From the NCBI GenBank assembly GCA_036872755.1, contig JAVHNS010000001.1, forward strand, positions 2,170,001 to 2,234,000: a stretch of 64,000 bases of DNA. Reading direction: 5' to 3'. Under the pieces are notes generated by a model. That model worked only from the letters and a program-made list of their open reading frames with translations. It ran no database searches and was not told where the DNA came from. Positions 13,843 to 24,777 of the stretch are shown here, one piece after another; positions within the stretch are counted from its first letter, which is position 1, and each line of letters begins with the position of its first letter. The stretch comes from Orbilia blumenaviensis (lineage: Eukaryota > Ascomycota > Orbiliomycetes > Orbiliales > Orbiliaceae). Both the position numbers and the translations under genes were made by a program.

Positions 13843-14570
13843 ATGGCCGACGAGGCATTCAATACCTCGCAGCTGCCTTCCGAGGTCGCTGACGAACTGG
13901 CCGCCTTCCTCCGCTCCTACTCCGCCCGCCCGCACGTATGTCTATCTCCCACTCTACTCTACTCTACTCTATCTTACCTTATCTTATATTGATATATATA
14001 AATACATATATAAAGACTATACCAAGATGATATAACTTTAGACATCGAAGAGGGGTGGCTGATGAATTCGTTATATAAATATATAAAACAGGATGCATTC
14101 TACACCGACCAACTAAACTCTTACGCCACCGCGAATGTAGCCTACAAGGATGACCTGCAGGACGTTCAGTCCCAAGTCTCTAATGTCATTGAACCCACGG
14201 CAGATGCGCTTGTCCCTATCGCAGCCGAGCTGAAGAGCACCTTCGACCAGATCGATCGCTTGGAGGTACGTCTCACATATATATATATATATATCTACCG
14301 AGCCGTATTGTTGTAAAGTGGTTGATTTATTAATTGATATTACTGTTGTTATTATAGCACCTCCTGACGCAAGTGATTGCGCCACAGATCAAAGACATCT
14401 CCACCAAGCTGGATAAGACTGAGCAGCTGGTCAGGTGGGAGGAGAAGGCTATCAATCAGGGGAAACGGGTGGATCTGTGGAAGGGCGTTGATATGGGCGA
14501 TAAGGACCAGCGTAGGATCTTTAGAGCCTCAGACTACTTTGACGAGGGTGGGAGGCTCAAAGATGCATAG
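13843..14570 (+). CDS. Small coiled-coil protein, possibly BLOC-1 subunit 2 (BLOS2)-like
   Basis: Exons 13843-13935, 14092-14265 and 14358-14570 each hold whole codons and give 159 residues. The sequence is acidic and helical with no membrane segment. The centre has heptad-like hydrophobic spacing: FYTDQLNSYATANVAYKDDL, then DALVPIAAELKSTFDQIDRL, then ISTKLDKTEQL. The pattern LxPxxxxxxxxDQIDxLE followed by LDKxE resembles the conserved block of BLOC-1 subunit 2, which in fungi (Cnl1) acts in endosomal trafficking. The match is by eye, and the C-terminus (DLWKGVDMGDKDQRRIFRASDYFD) fits no family I know. It could equally be another short coiled-coil adaptor. The gene itself is well supported by three in-frame junctions. 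It ends 234 nt from the convergent RSA3. Confidence 0.75.
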
Positions 14571-14804
14571 TCTGGTTTGTGATATTAACATAGTAATAGT
14601 AGTACGACGGTGAGGTTTATCGATGTTTATACACATCTTATACTTTGATTGTGCGTAAAGTGATTCAAAAACGCTATTCTAGAGCTAAATTGCATGCCTC
14701 TCTCTATCTTACACCCTATCGTACAACCGTTCACTCGAATACATCTATACAGCGGGTAGGTGTACAGACCTACCATTCATACCAATAATAAGGTTGGTAT
14801 ACAT

Positions 14805-16100
14805 CTACTGCGCAACGACCAGCCCCATCTCCTCCTCCCCAAACCCTTTCACACCGCCCCTGAGCGCCCTCACTAGCACCGGCAGACTTCTGTCCGTGAA
14901 GTCCTTACTCTGTCTGACGGAATTCAGGTCCTCACCGAACTCCTCCGTCAGCTTCTTCATATAGTACTCTTCGAACTGCTTTTCGGTTTGAGAAGTAGTT
15001 ATTGAACGGAGCTGTGCGGGTATAGACGGAGCTGAAGTTGCTGAGGGTGTAGGGTTTTGATTTTTGGATTTGTGCTTGCTAGATTGTTCTTCTTGTTCTT
15101 CGTCGTCGTCGTCTTCTGATGAGCTGCTGCCGCTGTCATCGTCGTCGGCCGAACTATCGGAAGCAGCGGAGGAAGAGGAGGAGGCATTTGCCATTTCCGC
15201 GTCCGAAGAATCTGACTTATCAGATTTGGATTCCACCGTTCTTGTCGCCGCAATCTATTCATACCACAAAAAAATAAAATTAGCAAATCTCCCCTTTCGA
15301 ATAGGTTATAATTTGGTATTCCATCCATTCCGATGGGAGAATCCCATCGATCCGTCCATATCCGTCCCTTGCATTGCTCAAGCCTACCTTCGTATTTGCC
15401 AGCTTCGCCTTCTTCACCGGCGGCTGCTTCTTCTTCTGATTCTTGTTCTTCTGCTCGGCTTCCTCATCTTCATCACTGCTGCTGCTGCTACTGTTGCTGG
15501 AATCATCCCTGTCATCGCTGCTACTATCACTGCTACTTTCGGAACTTGAAACTAGAACATTTTTGAAATATAGATATTAGTATAATTAACAATATTTAGT
15601 ATTTTTTGATGTTACAAACTCCTCTCGGGGAGAAATTTCTTTTTATGTTTTTTTAGCACAGCCCGTGAATCAACGTAATCGTTAATTTCCCCAGACTCCC
15701 CGACAAACCATAAAAACTATCTGCGACTTCCCAAAAAATTTGGAAATTAAATGATGGTGGTCCCCGCTACTTCCCCTCTTCCGTCCCTCCCCCCTAGATT
15801 TCGATCTCGGGAAGGAGTGGGTGAGAGGGGTGGCGGCGGGGTGGTATTAAACATATTCTTTAAATAGTAATATATAGGATTTTTCTTCGAAGAGGAGAGA
15901 GAGAGAGAAGGAAGGGGAAATTACATACCCTCGGTCCTGGCCTTCCGTCGCCGCCTGGTACGCTTCCCTGTGCCCGTCGGTTTCGATTGATTCGAGGTTA
16001 CATTGCCCGTCTTATTGTTTTTTGGTAATTGCCGTTTTGCGAGAGGGCTGGAGGTATTGTATGTTGCTGTTGCGGTTCGGGAGGGCTTTGAGGGCGGCAT
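14805..16100 (-). CDS. RSA3: Ribosome assembly protein 3 (RSA3)
   Basis: Nucleolar factor for 60S subunit biogenesis. Minus-strand exons 16100-15929, 15551-15388 and 15254-14805 join in frame to 261 residues (yeast Rsa3: 220). The N-terminus carries a basic Arg/Lys cluster (TGKRTRRRRKA, residues 44-54) that could serve nuclear import. The middle is a long Ser/Asp/Glu-rich low-complexity region in two blocks. The C-terminal RSA3 domain is clear: EKQFEEYYMKKLTEEFGEDL, then LNSVRQSKDF and SLPVLVRALRGGVKGFGEEE. Intron 1 is 377 nt and intron 2 is 133 nt. The C-terminal domain makes the assignment firm. Confidence 0.92.
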
Positions 16101-17165
16101 TGTTGATTCTTTGGGGGGGTTTTGAATGATGGTGAAGAAGTTTTTTCTTTCTTTCTTTCTTTCTGTTTTGTTTCTTGCTTTTTTTGTTTGGGGATGAGAG
16201 TTTATGCGACTGGACTGGAGGTGCTGCTTAGCTGTTGCAAAACTTTAAACAGTAGTAACTGGCAGCAGCGCGCGGTTATGGTTTTTTTTTTTCTTGCTCG
16301 AGCTCGCGTGGGGCTTCTTGGTTTGACTGGCTAATACTGGGGTTTTGCGTGGTTTCACGCGATTGACTAGCTTAATGCATATATGCATGTGTGTACATAG
16401 CTTTTAACCACAACGATGCTATATTCACAGGGAGGAGATTGGTCTTTTTTTTAGGTTATTGGATAAAGGATTGTGATTTCAGGACATCAGAAGGTCGCTA
16501 CTACGGATATAGTTCATAACTACGCTATGAAATAAAAAAAAATGAAGAAAAAAAGATAGACAAATGAAGAGAAAAAAAAAAAAGAAGTGAAGAAGTTGAA
16601 GGAAGAAAGTCGCTATAACAATTCTTTTGGATATGTGAGAATGCCATATGCAAAAGTGAACAAAAAAAAGAGTGGCAAAGAGATATATGACGCCTTGACG
16701 ATGAAAAAAAAGATGAAGAGCAGAGCTAGAAGGAAGGGGAGAATATACAAGAAGGGATTTGGAGAGACCAGCTATATACCGAACCAAAAAATGGTCATAT
16801 TAGTAAAAATATTTTTTTGTTTCTAATAGCATTACAAATATAAGTGTGGTTTCTTTTTGATCTCATCCTCTCTCTCGCCTTATTCGTGCTCTGGATAAGT
16901 GTAACATCCTGTGAAGAAATAATTAGGATGCTAGACATCTATATCCAGAACAATTTGCTGTAGAGATTTGTTAATTCTTCCCTCTTCTTCTTCTCGTTAT
17001 TGAAGACCCCTGTACAGTTTGTAAAAGAAAAAAGCACCGGTTCCCAGATCAGATCAGATCCAACAAAAAAAGAACAAATGAAAAAGTGGGAGGGAACAAA
17101 GTTAAACAAAAAGCATGCGCTCTATTAAGATGTCTACTACAACAACAACGACCGTTTCTCGTTCT
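16101..17165. other. Intergenic region, RSA3 promoter / GAS 3' end
   Basis: About 1.06 kb between two minus-strand genes. It holds the RSA3 promoter (a run of TTTC repeats at 16138-16165) and the 3' region of the GAS/GEL gene. A Lys-rich open frame at 16587-16826 arises from A-rich sequence and has no family pattern. Confidence 0.45.
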
Positions 17166-18892
17166 TTACAGCATCATCATTCCCATTCCGAGGAAGGAGG
17201 CAATGAGAACGGCGAAGGTGCTGAGACCAGCTGGTGGGGTGAGGCAAGAACCGGCGTTTGGCTTGTCGCTTTCACCGCTGGACTTTCCGCTGCTGGTGGC
17301 AGTGGATCCCTCGCCGAGAAGCTTACCGGCGGTACCACCGGCGGCATCGACCATCTTCTCGCAGGTGGAGTTGAGGGTGGATGGGCTGACGACACGGGCT
17401 TGACGGTCGAAGTCGCAGGCGCTGGCGGCACCGTTTTGGGAGTTGTAGTATTGGGTGAGAGCCCATCCGAGACGGATTTCAGCATCGCACATGGAGTAGG
17501 ATCCGTAGACACCGTTGGCACCGTCGGTAGCGATACCGTTGCAACCGTCCTCACCGAGCTGTCCGCAGATGTAACCGAAGATATCGGCGTACTTCTTCTC
17601 AGCAAGGTTGGCGGCTGGGACACAGGTCAATTGGGAGCGGAGGCACTCGCAGGTGGGCTGGTCTGGGGTTGGTGGGAGGTTGGCAGAGGCCTTCCAGGTC
17701 TCGGTTTGGGCTGGGCAGGAGCGGGCCTTGGTGTTCTGTGGGGTGTAGGAGCTCATCTTGACACCCTTTGGAGTGACATCACCGAGTTGCTTCTCAAGGG
17801 AGTTGTAGTCGGAGAGTTTGGTGAGCTTTCCGGACTTGTCAACGCTGACGAGACCGTACTTGTTGGCTTCCTCGAAGTACATGTAGACGATACCACCGGA
17901 GAAGACTGGAGTCATGTCATCACCGTAGAGGGCTTGGACTTCAGTGAATTTACGTGGGGATGGGTCGTTGCAACCGTATTCGGCGAAGAAGACGGGAACG
18001 TTGTAGTCAGCGTATTCCTCGGTTCTCTTGTCCCATCCAGAGATCTTGAGAGAGGATTGACCGCACCACGAGTAGATGTTGTATCCCCAGAAGTCAACAG
18101 AGTCTTCGGCTGGACCGCAGTTGAAGTAGTCGGCAAGCTGGTCACGGACGAATTCATCATCGTTGGTGGCATATCCGACTGGGATTTGACGGTAACCCTT
18201 CTCCTTGATGTAGGCCTTCATATCACGAACGGAAGCCTTGACGAAAGGGGAAGCCTCGGTGTTGCTCTTGTTGTTTGTGACTTCGTTACCGGCGAAGAAA
18301 CCCATGACGTTGTCATACTTCTGGAGCTTGTCGATGACAGCGGTGTATCGCTCGTAGAGGTGGTGATCCCATGCGGGAGCATCACGGTTGACGGACAAGC
18401 CGGGCTCCGACAGGTCGGCAATAACGTAGATACCAGCGTCGCTGAGCAACTTCATGCATGCATCCTGGGACTTTGTGGTGTCGATGGCATAGACACGGAT
18501 CAAGTTGGTGTGAAGGGCCTCAAGGAGGGGGACGTCACGCTTGCAGGACTCAATGTCGGTAAGGGGGTCGACGAACTGCTGACCGGTTGGGAGGTCAGAC
18601 ATGTCGACAAGACTGAGATCTGTCTGGTAGGCGACACCATTCATGAAACTATACAAGAACCAAGATGGTTAGTCTTCTGATACAATCTATCTATTATGTA
18701 ATGGTGTTTATGTTTATTGGTGTTGTATTCAAGGGAGGTTTGTGTAACCTACAATTGTTCACCGGAGTTCTTGTGGAAGAATTTGGATCCCTTAACGACG
18801 ATAGGGTCGGTAGCGGCGCGCTTCTTAACGGCAACAGCGGAAACGCTGCTCACCAGGCCAAGGGCAGCGATAGCTGCAGATGTGAACTTCAT
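17166..18892 (-). CDS. GPI-anchored 1,3-beta-glucanosyltransferase, GH72 with CBM43 (GAS1/GEL type)
   Basis: Extracellular enzyme that cuts beta-1,3-glucan and rejoins the reducing end to another chain, elongating wall glucan. Minus-strand exons 18892-18753 and 18648-17166 give 540 residues. Order: signal peptide (MKFTSAAIAALGLVSSVSA), GH72 domain (about 28-345), cysteine-rich CBM43/X8 module (about 380-470), Ser/Gly linker, and a hydrophobic C-terminal GPI signal (AGLSTFAVLIASFLGMGMMM). The two catalytic glutamates are E169 (GFFAGNEVTNN) and E270 (VFFAEYGC), 101 residues apart as in Gel1 and Gas1. The CBM43 part shows CECLRSQLTC and FGYICGQ. Presence of CBM43 places it in the GAS+ subfamily (yeast Gas1/Gas2, Aspergillus Gel4 type). 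C-ending codon bias suggests strong expression. It is divergent from FKS1. Confidence 0.95.
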
Positions 18893-19720
18893 CTCGACGG
18901 TCTTTTTATCTCAAAGGATTGTTGTTCTCTTTTTTTTGTTTGATTTTGTTATAGCGATTTCGTGAAGTTTTGTGAAAATTTGTAGATAATAAAATAAGGG
19001 ACTAATGAGTGGTAAGGAATCAGAAATGAGCGATGATGAAGATGAAAAGAAAAAAGGAGGAAGAAAGAAGAAAAAAGTAAGTCAAAGTTCAAGATGCAAC
19101 GAGTGTCTGAATGAGAGAGAGTGAAAGAATGGAAAAGAAGAGAGTGAGCGCGAGAGAGAATAATATAATGTCAGAAGAGCAGGAACATCGAGAAGTGTCA
19201 AATATGTCAAACGAGCGAGAGCGAAAGCGAAGGGTTTTGTGTTCGAGCCAAGTCGTTCCGGAGCGTTTAAAAGGGAAAAAAGGGGAAGTTGAGATGGGGG
19301 GCTGTGTGAGACGCTTGTCCTTCTTGTCCACCACTTAAACCTTCCTCCAAGCAGCGCTGGCCCAGCTGGGCCTAATCTCGCAGCCCTTCACAAGCATCTT
19401 GGGCCTTCCGACGAAGACACTTGGGGTTGCATTTCTGTGCGATGCCATTCGCTCAGGGTCGAGATGTTCATTGCAGGTGCTTGAGCTTCGTCACGATCAG
19501 ATGCCTGGTTGGCAATCATGTACTCCAAGTAATGTCATTTTTGCTGTATCCATGAGCGATGAACATGCCAAAGTAGGAGGCAGACAAGAGCATCTTGATT
19601 TATCCCCAAGAGATACACAAGAAGTACAAGACGTCCTGGTAATAAGAACGATCATTTAACGGATCACAATTATAACAAGGACCATAGTCATATGGCCACC
19701 CACGTTGGGTTGGATATAAA

Positions 19721-19755
19721 TCAATCAATCAATCGATCAATCAATCACTCAATCA
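19721..19755. repeat. TCAA tetranucleotide microsatellite
   Basis: Eight imperfect copies of TCAA, with TCGA and TCAC variants, in the GAS/FKS1 intergenic region. Confidence 0.7.
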
Positions 19756-22149
19756 TCATCGCTCACATGCGTCTTTGTACCTGTACTTTTTGGATCGTAT
19801 CCTAACTCAGGAAGTAACATAACCAAGTCAGTAAGGTGTATTGTGCATATGTAAACGGTGGGATCACGGATGGGATTCTATGTCGTATGGGAGGGTAGTA
19901 TATACGATTATGATCCAAATATATCTTGCCCCTCCCTCCCTCTCTAATCGCTGTAGACTAGTCGAGAAAGTGTGTGAGAGCGGCAGAGAGGGAGAGAGAT
20001 GCCATATCTTCATTCTACATCGAGAATCCCGTTACAGATCACCGTCTCTGGTATGTATGGACTTCTGGATGCAATGTATGGATTGTATGGATTGTCCCCA
20101 TCTGTTATGCACATCAGCATCATCTCTCAGAAATTTTGAAAAACCTGTACCTGGCAGGTGCCTACCAGTTCCTCCATTCACAGCCCAGGAAACAGAAAAC
20201 GGAGAGAAAAAGAAACGTTTGCTTGACGAGAGAGAAAAAAAAGGGGCACACACCACCAGCTGCATTGGGCATAGACCATGTCACAGAAGCATTCGGAGAG
20301 ATTCTCTCACACTTCATCGGCGCATGTTTCGTATCACACTGCCATCCAATCGGTCCGGATCGATATCTCTTTTCCAGTTTCCTCGCTTCCATTCGCCTTT
20401 TTGTTCTTTGACGGCGGCAAGGCATCTCTGCGCGATCGATGTCGATGTTTCTTTTCTTCTGCACAGTGTGTTTCCCGTGTGCATCTCCACCAGGCGTCAA
20501 GACTTTTTGTCAGGTTCCAAGAGAAACAACAACCGGCAACCAGCTCAACACATTCTCGCCAATCTAACTTTTTTTTTTTTTTCCCTTCCTCGCATTCGAT
20601 TCTTTCTGGAAGAGAAGGTTTCAAGATTGAATTCATATTTGACGACATGCGAGATTATACAGTCAAGGGTGACTACCTGATATGGCATCCCATTTAGCCC
20701 AGAATACCGGGAACACCCAGCTTACCCCCCCATCTTAACATATTAAATCTGCGTCTCGAAGAGACTTTCCCATAGCCGACGACGTAATGCGTCTACTACG
20801 TGTATTAGCCACTCCTGATGCCATCGACGGTTGACGGGATGTCGATAGCGTTTTTTCTTTCCTCCATTCTTTCCCGTTTTTTTCGATCCTTTCGATCAAA
20901 CACCTACTTCCTTGATAAGAACCCATGTCCAAATATAAATTAAAAACGCACCAACTGCATGCACATCTGGTCACTACTGTGCATGGGAAAGAACGAAAGA
21001 AAAAAAAAACGTCTAGCTATCTCTCTCACTTTAGTTCATTCTGCGCGGGGGGTTGGCGGTGATTGACGTCGTTCATTTCTGTTAGCGGTAGACACGAGCT
21101 GGGATCGTGTCGTCTGCAAAGGATTCTCGATACATACATGCGCACCAGGGATGTCTCCCAATGCATGTCGACTGCATGTCGACCTCAACTAGCTAGACAT
21201 TAGATCCCAGCTGGATGAGAAAAAAACAAATAAAGCTTGCATTTTGAGCGCTCCCAATTCTTCATCCGACTCGCGAGATTCAATTTCCAAGAGAAAACGG
21301 GTACGGTGACGCCACACACACAGAGAGACAGAGGATTAACAAACCCGCACCGGGCCATTCTCGTACATGTACAAGAATCTATTTTTGTCTCTTACGATCT
21401 CGTGGACCTCTTCGACGAAAAGGCGAACCAGAAATGAAAGGTTAATTTCGTGCCGTCTAAGGAAATCAATTCCACACCGACGCACCCCCGTAGACAGACT
21501 TGACATACATAGAACCGGATCTTCAATCTTCCAGTGCGCTAGGTGGCAACGGACCAGTCCCCAACCGTCTAGAGCATGGTGTATCAAAATAGATTAATTG
21601 GTTAACGCCGGAGAAAAGAAACGGCACCTCGTTCTGCTTGATTGCTGTGCTTGTGCATTAGTAGGAAAGCTTCGATTAATCGATTGGGTGCAAGGGATCC
21701 GGTGCATCCGCAGGTCTAAAGCCTTTTCTGGTCGACTTGCCCGTCTGGTATTGATAAGGGGCAATGCTCGAAAGCCTCAGGGGACAAGCTTCGCCCATGG
21801 CCAGCTGCAAAAGCGTCCTTCGAGACGTTAGCTTTCGCTGGAAATGCACTGAGTCCCCTGGGCTAGGATTTTGATTTCAGAATCCGGACCGGAACGGGCT
21901 CTAACCAGTTTCTCGCTGTGGCCTGTGGGCATGACGAGCTGTGGCAGGCCGGTTTGACAGCCATCCTGTGCTGCGTTCGACTCGAATGTGGGTGCCCCCC
22001 ATTCAAAGGAAACAGACTTTCACACACGCGATTGATGAAAAAAATTTGGTGCATCCTTCCCTGGTAGTTTCCCCTTTCTCAGCGACGGGGGTTAGTCGAT
22101 TCCTGGCATGGTTCGTGTGCCCAGAGCTTTGGTTACGAAAGCTCACCAT

Positions 22150-24280
22150 GCATGGTTTCTTTCTCGCACAGATATTCCTTCCTCTCCTTCTTGCTCTTAT
22201 TTCCACCTTCTTTTCCCTTCCTCAACATCTCTCTTCCCAGAATTCTCTCGTTTGACGGGAAAACAAACAGCTTCTTCTTCTTCTTTCTCTTTCGCTATTC
22301 TGTTTTTTTTTTTTCCTTTTACGCAGATCTTGTTTCGACACTCGCTTGGGGTTGAGAACCGTTCAATCGTTACGGGTCCTCCTTTTTCGCTGGTGCGTGG
22401 AGGAAAGGGGATTAGCCAACGGGAAGCCTTTTCGACAGCCTCTTCCCGCCTGCATTCCGACCAAAAAGTTATAACTCTCCATCGAAACTTATCGTCCATT
22501 CCTTTTACTTGACGCCTATAACTATTCACAAATATACCAACGCGAACAAAACACACACGATCGATCGTTATAATACGAGACGGCGCCTACGGCTGTGTCA
22601 AGCGCTGGTATTTTTTAAACGAAGAAGAGTAGAAACCGCTATCTCACATTTTTTGTCTTTGGGTAGGTGCTTAATACTGCTTTCGATACTTCTTGCATAC
22701 TTTGTCGTCAATATAATTCTGAAACGCAGCTTGTTGCGGCTCGCGTTCCCCTCCCCCTGAAATTCATTGGGAAAATTGAGAAGAGAAAGAGAGTGCAATA
22801 TGCATACCCAAGCTTCAGCATTAACAGGCAGATGCTTGTTTCCTATCGTCGTACAGAAGGTATTTTAACTACCATATCTGTGTCGACTGGAGGGTTGCAT
22901 CTGAGCCGTTATTATCTTCGCCTTGTTGCTTTCCATGCTTTTAAGCTGCTGTGTATGTGTGCGTGTTAGTGTCAGTGTCATGAACTGCATGCGCATGGTG
23001 GCTTTTGAGCTTTGTGCAAGCAACATTGGTCGTAAGTAGGTATTATTATCATTATTATACCATGATATGGTGATATTAGTCCGCAAGCAATAATATCCAA
23101 GTTCCCTCTTCTTTTCCGTTTCTCTGCTTTTTTTTTTTTCCTTCCTGAAAACGAGCCTGCCACATTTTTCTGCGGTCCCTTTTTCTTCTTTTGGATTTGG
23201 AGGTCATTGATTGGGCAGAGTGAGACCTGCTCCATTTTGTTGCGCTGGTTCGGTTGGAGCGTGTGGCTTATCCGCCCAGCCAGCTAGCGGTGGCCTTCCA
23301 TTTTGAAGACAGGCCGCCCCCCGAGAACGAACAAAAATAGGAGTGTCTAGCCTGCTTGGAGGCCCTTGCATTTTTTTCGCTCTCAGATCGAAGCTCCGAC
23401 GACGAAAAAAGCTCCTGTTCGTTCGCTGTTTTACTTCGACGATACGGGCATGGCACGCTTTCGTACAGGTTGCATCAGCTTTTTTCGTTTCTCCCCTGTA
23501 CGAGAGACCTTGTTCTATCGTTAGCCGGCTGCAATGAGAGAAAGAAGAATAGAGAGAAAAGACGAGACACTGTAAAGAAGAAGAAGGTAGCCCTTCTTAA
23601 TTCGCCCCCTCGCCGTCTGATGTTGCTTTTTGAATGAACCTCCCCCTTCAACTTCCAACCCAACTTTTTTCCCCCCATCTGTTTCTTCAACCTCATCTCG
23701 ACTGGAGTGTCTTCTACTGCGTAGACCTTTTATCACTCCTACCACCATCACCATTTATTCTTTCATTCACTCATTCGTATAATTTTATTCTCTCTTTCTG
23801 TCCTTCGTCTACTTTTCGCCAGCAAAGTTTTAAAGTGTAATAAACTCTACTGCTTTCTGTTTGTGCAACCTCTATCAAAGTTTCTGCCCCTGAAAAGCAA
23901 AAGAAGAAGAGCTGGTCTAAGCTGTGGGGTTTGGCTTTGGCTTTGTGTGGTTTTTTTTGGCTCCGAAAGAGTGATCTGCTAGATGTTGCCTCGTCTACGG
24001 GCCTGGCCTACCATCTCGCAGCAGAGGCAGGTGTTTGTTTACAGTAAACACCACGTCTTGTCTCGTCTGTCTATCTGTCGGTCCATGCCATGCCATCCCT
24101 TCCATCATCCCCATCCCCTCGGCGTTGGCGCAACACCAACACACGAGAACAACTCCCCCTTTACCCCCCCAAGCAGGAGGCGGCTCTCTTCCAAGACCTC
24201 ATTCTCTTCATTCTTTTTGTTACCTCATCCCTCTTCTGCTTCTCCCCCTTATGCTCCTCCCCGCCATCACCATTTTTGAT
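22150..24280 (+). promoter_or_regulatory. Pyrimidine-rich upstream region of FKS1
   Basis: Repeated T/C blocks (for example 22155-22330, 23635-23830 and 24080-24270) precede FKS1 on its sense strand. Such blocks are common in promoters and 5' leaders of strongly expressed fungal genes. Limits are approximate and the transcription start is not visible. Confidence 0.35.
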
Positions 24281-24599
24281 ATTACTTGCTTGCTTGATTC
24301 ATTGATATCAATCACAAAAACATGCAACCTTGCATATAATCATTTTACGAGCATGCTAACGACCTCCTCTTCGTCCATCTTCAGGCAAATAGCGTCCGTC
24401 GTTTACTGTATTAATATCACCACAAATACTGCTACAACCTCTACCACTGCTGCTACAACCTATTTTTCCGAATCCGCATCACTTCACTTAGCTCGACCGG
24501 TGTGATCGATTAATCTCTAATAACAACTTCATAAACATTGCCAACGAACTCTGTGAATTCCTTTCCTTTTCCTTCCCAGCCAACGCGAGCCTAATTGAG

Positions 24600-24729
24600 G
24601 TAAGACCAAAGAACCACCTCGTTCACTGTCGATCTCCCTCCTCACAAACCACCCTCAACACTCTCAATAATTAGTATTGATTTGTTCAAAACCCTCAACG
24701 CTGACTGTGCTTCTTCGTAATTACCATAG
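24600..24729 (+). other. Putative 5'-UTR intron of FKS1
   Basis: GAG|GTAAGA at 24600 and ACCATAG|GG ending at 24729 frame a 130-nt segment with a CTGAC-like branch point near 24705. It would be removed from the leader, leaving 37 nt before the FKS1 ATG. Splice-site quality equals that of coding introns here, but nothing coding tests it. Confidence 0.45.
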
Positions 24730-24759
24730 GGCGAATCCTCGCCTTCGAGCAGCTACCGC

Positions 24760-24777
24760 ATGAATCATGGCCAGTAA
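24760..24777 (+). promoter_or_regulatory. Overlapping upstream ORF at the FKS1 start
   Basis: An ATG 7 nt before the FKS1 start opens a five-codon frame (MNHGQ, stop at 24775) that overlaps the main start in another frame. Its -3 base is C (weak), while the FKS1 ATG has A at -3 and G at +4 (strong). Ribosomes could leak past it, so it may lower FKS1 translation. Confidence 0.5.

Larger units (their letters stand above)
18893..24766. other. Long divergent region between GAS/GEL and FKS1
   Basis: This 5.9-kb region is the largest gene-free stretch in the window. Close to GAS/GEL (19030-19340) the minus strand is pyrimidine-rich, and close to FKS1 (22150-24280) the plus strand is. A TCAA array lies at 19721-19755. 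Several open frames exist, the largest 19841-20680 plus (279 codons), but they overlap in two or three frames, are rich in Phe/Ser/Lys/Arg runs and show no domain pattern. I read the region as two long promoters and leaders, perhaps with non-coding transcripts. A small unrecognised gene cannot be excluded. Confidence 0.45.

Noticed and set aside
17115..18680. A 521-codon open frame on the plus strand opposite the GAS/GEL gene
   Set aside because: It mirrors the exact extent of a strongly codon-biased minus-strand gene. Its Val/Gly/Glu-rich residues show no domain; C-ending codons on one strand suppress stops on the other.
19841..20680. 279-codon plus-strand frame in the GAS/FKS1 gap
   Set aside because: Overlaps other frames of similar length on both strands, is rich in Phe, Arg and Ser runs from pyrimidine tracts, and shows no domain or splice-linked partner. 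Kept only as a finding about the gap.
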